Shown here: positions 32,501-42,206 of the stretch, piece by piece
Position numbering within the stretch: position 1 is the first letter of the stretch
Layout: each line of letters opens with the position of its first letter
From: Lactarius indigo
Lineage: Eukaryota; Basidiomycota; Agaricomycetes; Russulales; Russulaceae
Direction: 5' to 3'
DNA length: 64,000 nt
NCBI GenBank assembly: GCA_025766275.1
Contig: JAFKAC010000020.1
Span: forward strand, 62,001-126,000
Program-made: the position numbers and the translations under genes
Notes under the pieces: model-generated
The model's input: the letters and a program-made list of their open reading frames with translations, nothing else
What the model was told of the DNA's origin: nothing
The model's database searches: none

Positions 32501-34477
32501 GAGCTCTATATCAAATTCGGAGAGTTCCAGGACTTCTTGTGCTACCCATCGGCTGATCTTGTGTGGTTCTTTCCAATATTGGAGGTTTGCATGGTCTGTG
32601 TACACCACTACCTTGTGAGAGGAGCCTGCTAGATATGCCCGCCAGTGTCATAGAGCCCGCACAATGGCTAGCAATTCTTGATCATAGATGTCATAATTTC
32701 GTTCTGCTGGTCCAAATGTCTGGGAGTAGTAGGCCACTGGGTGGCGAATTCCTTGGTTATCCTTTTGGTAAAGCACCCCTCCATTGGCAAATCGGGATGC
32801 ATCCACTTCCAATTCAAATTGTTTTTCCAAATCTGGTTGAATGAGCACAGGTTCCTTTCCAAGCAGGGTCTTGAGTGTGTCAAATGCCTTTTGACAGTCT
32901 TCTGTCCATTCCCATTTGGTGTCCTTTTTGAGTAGGTTGTTAAGGGGACGGGCAATCATGGAGAATCCTCGGATGAAACGGCGATAGAAATTTGCAAATC
33001 CTTGAAAGGCACGGACTTCTTTGGTTGTTGTTGGAGTGGGCCAGTCACGTACACCCTGAACCTTAATCGGGTCCATTCGGACCCTCCCTTTTTCCAATAT
33101 GACACCCAGGTACTCTATAGACCTAACCTCAAAGGCGCATTTCTCCGGTTTTAGGTAGAGATCATGTTCCTCTAGGCGTTCTAGAACTTGATGGACCACC
33201 TTGCGGTGTCTTTCCAGGTCATCAATAGTGGCAATAAGGATGTCATCCATGTAGATTATGACTTCTCCAGTTAGGAGCATGTCACGGAATATTACGTTCA
33301 TCATGGTCTGAAATGTGCTTGGCGAGTTGGTGAGTCCAAAGAACATGACACGTGGTTCAAACAGCCCCTGATTGGTTTTGAAGGCCGCCTTCCATTCATC
33401 TCCTTCTTTGATCCGGATGTTGTTATAACCCCATCGGATATCAAATTTGGTAAACAACGCTGCATCCCGGACCTTGTCAATCAATTCTGGGATTAAGGGG
33501 AGTGGGTATCGATTCTTGACAGTGTACTGGTTGATCCGTCGGTAGTCTTGGACAGGGCGAAGCTTTCCATCTTTCTTTTTGATGAAGAAGAAGGGAGACG
33601 AGTATGGGGATTTCGAGGGCTGGATATATCCCTTTTCAAGGTGTTCATTGAGGAATTTGGTAAGGGCTTCATTTTCATCACGTGTTAGAGGGTATATTTT
33701 GCAATCAATAGTGGCTGGGGCATTTGGAGTGAGGTCAATGGCGTGATCCCATGACCTGGTTGGTGGGAATCGGTGGGAGTTCTCTTCACTGAAGACCTTC
33801 TGATGTTGTAGGTACTCCTTGGGGACCATTTCTTCTAGCGTTCTTTCAGTTTGATCTCGTGCCTTTTGCGCCAATTCTGAGGCCACCGTGGTTTTGCCAA
33901 TGACCTCATCTTGGGTAAATCTGAGATAGAGTTCATCTCCTTCCTCATACCCGCACTCTTCCAGGAACGTGCTCCACATTTTCCGGATGTGGATCTTTGG
34001 TTTGGGGGTGTCTTGTTTTTGGAGTCCTTGGGTAGTGATGATGACAGGGAGGTGACTGGTGTCGATGGTGGAGTCCTTCCAGTTGCATTGGGGTTCAAAG
34101 GCAGCGAGCCAGGGGTATCCCAGGATCATTCGTTCTTCCCCTAGATTTGTCACCAGGAACCTCATGGGTAGTTTCTTGGATCCTGATTGGACATCTAGCA
34201 TGGAGTATGCCGTTAGTTCTCCTGCCTTATTAAGGGTTCCGTCGATATTCCAGATCTTTTTTGGGTTTGACAGGGGTATCGTCCCTATCCCCATTTGCTT
34301 TAGGAGTCTGGGGTCTATGAAATTGTCCGTAGCTCCAGAGTCTACTAGGACGTCTTGATCAGCCGTTTTGTGTGCAGTTTCCAGGTGTACAGGGACTTTC
34401 AAGGATCTATATTGGCTATATTGTACACTGGAAATGTTTAAAGCTCTAGCCCAGGCTGCCAGGTTCGAGCCTACGAA
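29555..34477 (-). pseudogene. pol: Pol of element D with two in-frame TGA codons
   Basis: One frame in -1 relation to gag, beginning near GFFVGSNLAAWARALN. Protease VLVDSGATDNFI, RT with IYMDDILIA (about 33250), RNase H, integrase zinc region (CAACQANKVN about 32080), core (TVTDHD, SDRDPRF, QSERTNQWLEQYL) and chromodomain (about 31120-31010, YLIKWKGFPDSDNSW) are visible. TGA at 32650-32648 (AL-stop-HW) and 31570-31568 (TT-stop-IPPF) replace residues that fit Arg (CGA). The tail after the chromodomain has PFFPN, GCMGRGQPVYGEPVY, a helical segment and four zinc knuckles: CWRCDSRFHRSFNC, CYHCQSAGHWPNKC, CGKCFRNDPGHAEIRC and CWKC...HRC. It ends at 29555. Confidence 0.93.
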
Positions 34478-36045
34478 AAATCCTTCTCAGCAAAGGCTTT
34501 CTCTATGAGCAGTGCTCGCACTTCCTCACTCTGTGCCATCAGAGTCCCCCACATCTCATTTGCTAGTTCCTCTTTGATCTTTGTGGTGGATGGTGCAGAG
34601 GGTGTAGTTGATGCTTCTGCGAGTTTGGCTGGTTTGTCAGGGCAGTTTCACGATATATGCCCCTGTTTCTTGCAACGGAAACAGCGCCCTTCTGCTTGGA
34701 GCTTCTGTTTTTCGGTTTCAGTGAGGGCTGCTCTTCCTGCAGCTCCTCTTTGAGTTCTTCCTATGTCCATCACATTTGGGTCACGTGGTTTGACTTTAAA
34801 GGCATTGTTCCATTGCCCTTTTGTGAATCCGGCTTTAGTTTCCTTTTTGATTCTGAAGCGATTTTGGAGATTGATGAAGTCTTGATGGTGCTTTCTGGCT
34901 GATTGGGTCCATTCTTTCCAGTCATCTGGGTGGTCGAACTGTATGATGTTCCTGACCAATTTTTCAGGTAGACCCCGTGAGAAAATATCCAGGGTTCCTT
35001 CTTCATCTGCACCATATCCTGCCTTCTTTGCAAGGGCGGCGAACTGAGCAATATAGGTATCAAGGTCTCCATTCTCCATTTTGACTGCTTGGAGTGCCTT
35101 CTGTGCCTTCTGCTTCTCCACAACGTCGGTGTAAGCAGCCTGGAAGCGATCTAGGATGGTGATCCACAGGTCTTCTTCTGTTGTAGCCCATCCTCCAGCA
35201 AGTTCATCGGTAAGCCAGTCACTTTGTTCCATAACCCAGTCATCAACCAAGTCTCCTCGTATTAGGGAGAGGAAGACAATGCATCTGAGATAGGGGTTTC
35301 TCATTTGCTCGATTGATCCATTGAGGGCCCGGTAGAAGGTGAACTCTTTTAGGAATTTCTTGCTGTGGGCTCGGTCTCCAGTGAATTCTTTTGGTGGTAG
35401 GCCTGTTAATTTGTCTCCGGCAGGGGGGGGGGCTAAAGGTGGGGTTCTTCCAGCAGGGATTCCACCGCCTCCGTCTCCACCTCCGCCTCCTCCACCTCCA
35501 CCTCCACCTCCACCTCCTCCTTTGCTACTGCCACCTCCACTAGGGGTGTGGGTGATTGAGGTGTTGATTTGTGTGGCTGTGCTTGTCATTCTAATGCTTG
35601 AGTTTGTTGGTGTGCGAGCACCTGAATCTATGGGTTCTTGTGGGGCTAAAGAGGGGACACCTGACGTAGCTTCCACTGATGCAACAGGGGATTGATGTTG
35701 ATCCGAATCCTGAGCAGGTTCTTCTGTATCTGAGTCGACAACTATGCCAACTGGGTTATTTCTATATGGACCAAGTCCAAATTCTAGTGGTACTGGTTTG
35801 ACAGAGAACCACTTGTGGTCTTTGGATGATTGTGCGATGACTACCCAAAGTCGTTTGTCTTCTATGTATTCAATAGGAATATATCCGTTGTCTTCTTTGC
35901 TCCAAACGTAATATCCTTCAGTTTCGTCGTAAGTTTTCCAGATGGCTACTCCCTTGATGTTGTCAGAGAGATCGTCTTCTGTTCTTCTGGTGATGAATTC
36001 TGGTTTGAACTGGGAATGGCTCCTGCTTCCTAGTTTTGAAGCCAG
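34471..36045 (-). pseudogene. gag: Gag of element D, CTG-initiated extension, one TGA
   Basis: CTG at 36045-36043 (A at -3, G at +4) begins a frame homologous to the extension in B (SRSHSQF, EGYYVWSKEDN, PIEYIEDKRLW, KPVPLEFGLGP). No AUG occurs in any frame from the predicted RNA start (36305) until the in-frame ATG at 35589. A poly-Gly segment (about 35530-35450) precedes the capsid-like region (FTGDRAHSKKFLKEFTFYRA). The zinc knuckle CFRCKKQGHIS-stop-NC is broken by TGA at 34650-34648, where relatives have Arg. The frame stops at TAG 34473-34471, just after the GGATTTT frameshift site. Confidence 0.88.
34477..34483 (-). promoter_or_regulatory. Predicted -1 frameshift site, element D gag/pol
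   Basis: On the minus strand GGATTTT is set as G-GAT-TTT in the gag frame, 3 nt before the TAG stop; pol continues in -1. Confidence 0.55.
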
Positions 36046-36052
36046 GGTGAAG

Positions 36053-36063
36053 AGACTCGACGT
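36053..36063 (-). other. Predicted self-primer binding site of element D (one mismatch)
   Basis: On the minus strand ACGTCGAGTCT begins 2 nt after the LTR. It pairs with AGACTCGACTT (36305-36295) at 10 of 11 positions. Confidence 0.5.
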
Positions 36064-36065
36064 AA

Positions 36066-36718
36066 TGTAACGTTACAGTAGGAACGTTCAGCTCGGCGTG
36101 AGCAAGTCTGGTCTTTCTATGTCAATGAGCGAGGATTCAGCCGATAATGGCAAGGTTTAAGTGGTTAACAAGGATCTCAGAGTATGACACAATACTCAAG
36201 ATGTGAGAGGAGTTCAGGGGTTCAAGAGGTTCGACGGTTCAGCAGAGAGTTACCCCAAGGGAATGGGAAAACAATGTATACTGTGATGGTAAAGAAGTCG
36301 AGTCTAAGGATACAAGCTACCTAGGGCCACGACTTATATAGAAAAGGGTTTGTTTGTGTGGAACAAACAAATGGCACAATCCGCAGCAAGCACGGGAAAA
36401 AGAAGAAAGTGTGCACAGCTATCCACAGTAAGTGTGAGAAGAAACAAGGATATAAAAGGCAAGTGAGACATGTCTCAGTTTTAACAAAAGTGAGACACCT
36501 GCCATAAAAGGGTGCATTTAGCCCAAGTATAGTAGTAATAAAGACTTATAAGGACAATGAGTGTCTCATTGTCTCACTTTGCACTAGGAGAGAATCTTAA
36601 GGCTCCTAGTGTGCAGCAAGTCCAAGAAAGGGAAAGCCAAGAAAGGAAAGACTTTCCTGCGAACGCAAGTGTAAGTAAGAAACTAATAGTAAAGTCAAAA
36701 CAAGTCCAGTCCATAACA
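36066..36718 (-). repeat. 5' LTR of element D
   Basis: This 653 bp LTR begins TGTTATGG and ends GTTACA on the minus strand. Its upstream flank is CACAA of the Plavaka-like gene. Confidence 0.92.
36295..36340 (-). promoter_or_regulatory. TATA box and predicted RNA start of element D
   Basis: TATATAAG (36340-36333, minus) lies 35 nt before AGACTCGACTT, the predicted RNA 5' end. Confidence 0.6.
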
Positions 36719-37337
36719 TTGTGCCTGTATCATCACGTTGGATGTGTAAGTCTCGGTGTACAGTCGCTCGTGCTTGTCTGGATGTAAGGGGTCGGGGCAC
36801 CAGTGCATCGTATAAGGTGTAAAATGGAATGATTCGGCTGCCTTTGATGCACACATGGATCAGATGATATCGGTAATCCGTCGATGGAAGAGCCGGTGTA
36901 TCGATAGCGTCGGGGTGTCATCCTTGGAATTGAATTGTTTGCCTTCTACTGGGAGGCAAATGTGGACGGTGGATTCTTGCCAGCCACTCCCTACCTGGAA
37001 AGGGTGCTCTCCATCCATAAGGTACTTGTCCAGGCGCACATTTTCTACATGTGTGCTGAAACCGGCTAAGTGCTTGGCATCGAACCTATCGTCTTGCATC
37101 GTCTTGGCCAGTAAGCTTGCATGTTCCTCGGATTTTGTATCCATCCCAGAGAAGTACGCGCCCATGTATATGGCAACGCTGAAGTTGGGAAATGGTGCAA
37201 ATGGGTCGTGGGATATCTCATGTATCACGCCTGTGGTGTCAGGGGGGCGCAGAGCGTCCAATGATGGTGAGTCACATATGAGGTCGAATCTCTCATCATG
37301 TTTTGGGACCCAGGTTGGGGCGTGCGTGTATCGTCTG
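36719..37337 (-). pseudogene. Plavaka-like transposase, middle fragment
   Basis: The minus-strand frame continues from the fragment at 60096 once element B and one GTCTG copy are removed, giving LGIFRRYTHAPTWVPKHDER and then CDSPSLDALRPPDTTG. Further segments are HDPFAPFPNFSVAIYMGAYF, LAGFSTHVENVRLDKYLMDG and GWQESTVHICLPVEGK. After a TGA at 36862-36860 (II-stop-S, fits CGA) come AESFHFTPYTMHWCPDPLHP and YTETYTSNVMIQAQ, where element D interrupts. This reads like proteins of Plavaka (CACTA-like) transposons of basidiomycetes, from memory of the family. The catalytic remainder is not in the window; it would be expected beyond the KDZ element, to the left. Confidence 0.65.
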
Positions 37338-37928
37338 TGTTACGAACTTTTGGCTTTTGTCTCTGATTTGCTATTTTCTTTGGACTCATTCTTTCTTTTC
37401 TCCATTCGATCCTCACCTTCACATTACGAGACCTGTATGACTACGCGGACACAACGTTTACCCGGCTCCTATCACGCGCTTTGCTTATCGTCGTTATCTT
37501 TCGATAAAGCTCGACATGTGTTAGTTTCCGTTCACTTCTTAATCACGCGCAAACCCGCGTGATTCTCCTTTACTCTTGATACAGACGTCCTTTGTTCTCC
37601 TTATGTCTCACCTTTTGTTCTCTGATAGGGAGTGGCAACTACACCCTTATTCGTATGGTATGACTCCACGCGTATTTTAGACCAGTACTACCTAGCTTGT
37701 ACAGTAGACTAGACTTCTTGTGTAATACTACACTCGTCTACGCGCAGTCTCCCGATTTCTGCTTTCGCTAGACCTTCGCGTCTTAGCCTCCCTCTATAGT
37801 CCAAGTGACATACGTCCTTGTGACTCTTGTGCATCATTCTTACTGAAGTCAAGCCTTTGAGCTTGGACTACCGATCGAACGACTGACTTAGTACAGGTTG
37901 TACTTAACGCCCCTGTAGTGGCGTTACA
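37338..37928 (+). repeat. 5' LTR of element B
   Basis: 591 bp, begins TGTTACGAAC and ends GCGTTACA. Short frames across it are not genes. Confidence 0.95.
37673..37716 (+). promoter_or_regulatory. TATA-like box and predicted RNA start of element B
   Basis: TATTTTAG at 37673 (TATTTAAG in the 3' LTR) lies 33 nt before AGACTAGACTT (37706-37716), the exact reverse complement of the primer site. Confidence 0.6.
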
Positions 37929-37930
37929 TT

Positions 37931-37941
37931 AAGTCTAGTCT
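37931..37941 (+). other. Predicted self-primer binding site of element B
   Basis: AAGTCTAGTCT, 2 nt after the LTR, is complementary over 11 nt to 37706-37716. Confidence 0.65.
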
Positions 37942-37946
37942 CCACA

Positions 37947-39611
37947 GTGGCTCTCACCAGCCGAAGCCGAACGCAGTTCGTCAAAGAGTACCTGGAGCGA
38001 CGCCCCCACGACGATCTAAGACCCTCCATCAAAGGGACCGCTCTTTGGAGAAACACTCCACACGACGAAGGGTACTACGTCTACGACCCCGACAAGCTCA
38101 CGTACGAACCAATCGAGTATATTGAAGACCAACACATTTGGGCCTACGTCGCCTACTCAGATTCAAAGCACTCCTGGTACTCATACAAACCTGTGCCAGC
38201 CCATTTAGGCCTAGGACCAGGAAAAGGACAGATCAGCGCCATCGAAGCCGATTCTGATATCGAAGAACCATCTTCCGAACCCGACCTAGACAACCCCACG
38301 CTCACGCCAACTATTCAACGCCCTGTGGACTTCGCATCATATGCCAACATGTCCACCACCCAACTCTCCACCACCCTCACCACCTTGCAACCAGCCACAG
38401 GCTCCTCGACAACGAATCCTGCAGGTAGTGGAGGACATCCTGTGGGAGGAAGTATGCCGACAAGCAGAGGAAGCGCTGTGGGAGGCGCAGGAGGCCATCA
38501 TGGAGGCGGTGTGCCTGGAAGTGGAGGCGGTGCGCCTGGAGGTGGAGGCGGTGTGCCTGGAGGCGGAGGCGGCACACCTGGAGGTGGAGGCAGCAGAGCA
38601 GCAGCAGGTCCTGCCGCTGGAGGACCTCCTCAACCAAATGAAAGACTTGGAGGAAATCCCCCACCTGAATTCACCAGAGACCGAGAGGCCAGTAGAGCCT
38701 TCCTTAATGCCTTCGCCCTTTATCGCGGAATGAACCCGAACGTTCAACAACTCACCCTCCCCTATTCCCACGCAATGACACTACTCTCTTACATCCGAGG
38801 ACCTCTAGTGGACGACTGGGTTGAAGAACAAATATGATGGTTGGCCGACCAACTAGCAGGAGGAGTGGCCATGAACGCCGAAAATCTATGGAACACCACA
38901 GAAACGCGCTTTATCCAGGCGTATACAGACACCACTCAACAACAGAAAGCCCGACACGCCATTCAGAATTTACGAATGGACAAAGAAGACATCGACACGT
39001 ACATAGCCAAATTTTCGAACTTGGCAAACAAAGCAGGGTACAACAAAGATGAAGCAACGACCCTCGAAATCTTCCAGAAAGGTCTCCCAAATGCGTTGGT
39101 CATAAACGCAATCAAGTTCCATCATCCCATGGATTGGGATGACTGGAAAACGGCAGTCACGCTCCAGCAAGCGGAATACTTGCTACTCAAGGACAGACTC
39201 ACGAAGGGAAGGACGGACAAGAAAGGAGGGGCCTCTCGCGACCAGTGGTTGAGCGCCCTCAGTAAAACCAGAGATCCGAATGCAATGGACGTTAGTCGCA
39301 CCTGCGCCAGGGCGGCAATGACGGACGACGAGAAGAAGCAACTCCAAAAAGAAGGAAGATGCTTCAGATGCAGAGGGCAGGGACACATCTCTAGATTCTG
39401 CCCTCAGAAACCAACAGCCACCGCCAAAGTCACAAACACCAGCGACCCCACCCCGACCACTGCCACTATTTCCATGACCGCCTCATGCCCCCTTTCAAAT
39501 GAGGAACAAGCCGATGCTCAGGTGGCAGCCCTATTTGCTCAAACCCCCGAAGTACGAGAACTAATGGTGGACAAACTTTTCGGGCAAAAGAAGGATTTTC
39601 TGAACACTTGA
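37947..39611 (+). pseudogene. gag: Gag of element B, GTG-initiated extension, one TGA
   Basis: GTG at 37947 (A at -3, G at +4) opens a 134-residue extension (LTSRSRTQF, EGYYVYDPDKL, PIEYIEDQHIW, KPVPAHLGLGP) that matches element D. The first in-frame ATG is 38349; the only earlier AUG from the predicted RNA start is out of frame at 38341. A Gly/Val/Pro-rich repeat (38500-38600) precedes the capsid-like region (FTRDREASRAFLNAFALYRG). TGA at 38835-38837 (EEQI-stop-WLAD) interrupts the frame. A CCHC knuckle (CFRCRGQGHISRFC, about 39362) follows, and the frame ends FLNT at 39611. Confidence 0.9.
39593..39599 (+). promoter_or_regulatory. Predicted -1 frameshift site, element B gag/pol
   Basis: GGATTTT is set as G-GAT-TTT in the gag frame, 9 nt before the gag stop; pol reads GFSEHLNLAAWARALK in -1. 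Confidence 0.55.
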
Positions 39612-39730
39612 ACCTGGCGGCCTGGGCTAGAGCATTAAAACTTAGCATGTACAATAGCAGATTCAGATCTATGTGAATTCCAGTACTTTTCAAATCTGCC
39701 CACACGACGGTCGAACGAAACGTCCTAATA

Positions 39731-40309
39731 TGTTATGATCCGACGCTTCGGACCTAAGTCACAGTATGTCTCCACCCTGCCTTCCCCCTTTTGTACTATA
39801 CCTTGTTACCAAAGGAGCTACTGTTACTAGTGGCGCTGTTTCTTTGATCCGAACTTCTGTTTACTCCGTTTAGTCTCTTTGATATTGTGTGGACTTGTGT
39901 TCATGTTGTTTGGAACCCTGTCCTATATAAACCTGTACCATAGACCGTAGGAAGCCAGACTTGGCTTCGTTTGCAATCTAGCAATCTTGCCTCCGTACTT
40001 TGGTGTGACCTCGCCTTATTCCTCTCTTCTTGTGCATCCCCTACCTCAGTCCCTAACCAGGACACTTCGAAGTCTTTGCAGTTGAACTATATCAACGCGT
40101 TACACCGGTTATACTCTGTGCACTAGCAAGATCAAGTGTAGAGAAGTGTTAGACACTTCGGACGAGGAGTCCTACATTACAGAGTAGTGCTGCACCTTGT
40201 GCCACACTTATATCACTCGTATTTCATAGCAATAAGACAACAGAGGTCTTCGCTTGATACTTGTGTGATTCAGAACCTTTAGAACCCACGCCCCTGCTAG
40301 GGCGTAACA
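39731..40309 (+). repeat. 5' LTR of element C
   Basis: 579 bp, TGTTATGATCC to GCGTAACA. The predicted RNA start lies in a small inverted repeat (GAAGCC at 39951 and GGCTTC at 39963). Confidence 0.96.
39924..39967 (+). promoter_or_regulatory. TATA box and predicted RNA start of element C
   Basis: TATATAA at 39924-39930 is 33 nt before AGACTTGGCTT (39957-39967), the exact reverse complement of the primer site. Confidence 0.65.
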
Positions 40310-40310
40310 T

Positions 40311-40321
40311 AAGCCAAGTCT
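40311..40321 (+). other. Predicted self-primer binding site of element C
   Basis: AAGCCAAGTCT, 1 nt after the LTR, pairs over 11 nt with 39957-39967. Confidence 0.65.
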
Positions 40322-40517
40322 ACAACTCCCAACACACCCAAGACACTACTGCCACACAGCAGAGTGGGCGACGATCCAAGAGGACGCATCAGCCAACAAC
40401 CAGACACTCCACAGAACCCAGAAACGACGGCATAGCCGGGCGACGGATCCTCCTTGACACAAGAGGCCGCTTCAGCCACCCCCTTACACAAATCAGCACC
40501 CAAGACAGACCACAATC

Positions 40518-42206
40518 GTGGCTAGCATCAGTGTCACCTTTGAATCAGACAACGATTGGACCCCAGTCACAACCAGAACACAAGACAACCTCCCACACCA
40601 CGTTAAAAGCAGTCAACTAGGAAAAGGAGCTCGCTGGGCCACAACATCAGGCAGACCACCTTGTTACAAGTGCCTCATCAAAGGCGAACTCAGACCAGTA
40701 GAATTCATCAACAACAACTGGTACATCCTCCGATACTTTCAGAATACATACCACACCAGAGCCATAAACATCACACCGCACAGATTTGCTGAAGGACTAG
40801 GCTGGTGGAACGAAGAAGACGAACAGAACCCAGAAACGCCCACACAACAATCATCAGCACCAAGAAACACTAGGGGAACATACGGACTACAACAAGACTC
40901 ATCAGGAGAAGAACCCAGCTCAGACGAAGCGGAATCACACTCAGAACTATCCCACTCCCCAGAACACCGTCTAGACATCACAGTACCCACACAAGCTTCG
41001 TCACAAGCCAGCCCCACTATCCCTATCTGGATAGAACCATCCCCAGCGGAAGAAGGATTCCCAGCCCCACTACCACCAATCAGATTGCCCTCCCCAGTCG
41101 AACCACCCCAGATCCCCATCACACCACAGCCAACACTTATCATGTCAGCCATAAACGCCACAGGTACTGGCACAGGTACCGGCTCAAGCACCGGAACAGG
41201 AGGAACACCAACAACGAGCTCAGGAGGACTCAAAGGAGCACCCCCTACTCCGTTCACCGGAGATAGAACAGAGAGTGGTCAGTTCAAAAGAGAACTACTA
41301 CGATACATCAAGTTAAATAGCGAGAATGAACTCATCAAAGAACCTTATGCACGGGTACTATTCGCCCTTACAATGTTCAAAGGACCCGGTGTACAGCTGT
41401 GGGTCAACCAAACCGAAGATGACATGGAAGCGGCACTAGCAGACCCCACCAAAGCCCTCACCAAAAATAGCAAAGATCTTTGGGACGGTTTTCTCGACAC
41501 CTTCGACAGAGACTGGACCGACACCCTAAACAAAGAAAGAGCCTATCAGAAGCTCATCAATTTGACGATGCAGGGTGGAGCGTTGGACAGTTACATCCTT
41601 GACTTCGAACACCTTGCAGGAATAGCAGGATGGGCAAGAGATGCCCCTGGGACGGTGGAATTCTTCAAAAGAGGACTACCCACAGGACTGTATCGTGCTT
41701 GCCTTATGCGAACCACCATCCCAAACACCATGGACGAGTGGCAAACCGCTGCCAGAGCAGAACACCAACGCTGGAAGCTACTAAAAGCCAGACCAGGGAA
41801 TAGAAACCCAGGACCAACCCAGAATGTCCACCAAGGACGACCAAAGCGAGACCCAAATGCGATGGATGTAGATGCCACCACCTCCACCCCCTTTAAGAAG
41901 CTTACTGAAGAAGAAAAGAAAGCCCTCATGAAAGAAGGACGCTGCTTCAAATGCAGACAGCAAGGACACATGGCTAGGAACTGTCAACGACAAAACACCA
42001 CCAACCAAACCAAAGCCAGAGCCACAGACACCCAAGAAGCGGACACTGCACCCCCATACACCCCAGAAGCAAGCACCTCATCAGTGGCTGCTACCACAAC
42101 CGAAGATAAAGTCTGACAAGCCCATGCACTCGTCCAAGGCATGACTGAGGATGAAAAGAGACGCTACTATGCCTTAGATCAGGATTTTTGCGATGCCGAC
42201 CTGTGA
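40518..42206 (+). CDS. gag: Gag of element C, GTG-initiated extension, one TGA
   Basis: The frame is open from 40458 without an AUG. GTG at 40518 (A at -3, G at +4) is the likely start. No AUG occurs in any frame between the predicted RNA start (39957) and the in-frame ATG at 41142, about 1.18 kb. The 208-residue extension holds RPVEFINNNWYILRYF and acidic Ser-rich sequence. A Gly/Thr-rich linker leads to the capsid-like region (FTGDRTESGQFKRELLRYIK) and a CCHC knuckle (CFKCRQQGHMARNC, about 41945). TGA at 42114-42116 (KV-stop-QAH) fits a CGA change. The frame then continues to the frameshift site and stops at 42204-42206. Confidence 0.9.
42182..42188 (+). promoter_or_regulatory. Predicted -1 frameshift site, element C gag/pol
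   Basis: GGATTTT is set as G-GAT-TTT in gag, 15 nt before the gag stop. The pol frame continues from the last T with LRCRPVRADREANSMYSV. Confidence 0.6.

Larger units (their letters stand above)
29251..36718 (-). mobile_element. Gypsy element D (chromovirus), 3' LTR truncated
   Basis: On the minus strand: a full 653 bp 5' LTR (36066-36718), primer site, gag, pol, polypurine tract and the first 267 bp of a 3' LTR (29517 down to 29251). The missing 386 bp would lie beyond the junction with the KDZ array. Upstream flank (minus strand) is the Plavaka-like frame ending in IQAQ. No target duplication can be read because one end is missing. Confidence 0.92.

Noticed and set aside
35339..35695. Plus-strand Pro-rich frame opposite element D gag
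   Set aside because: It is the antisense shadow of the poly-Gly linker of Gag; similar shadows occur at 9882-10145 and 38377-38664.
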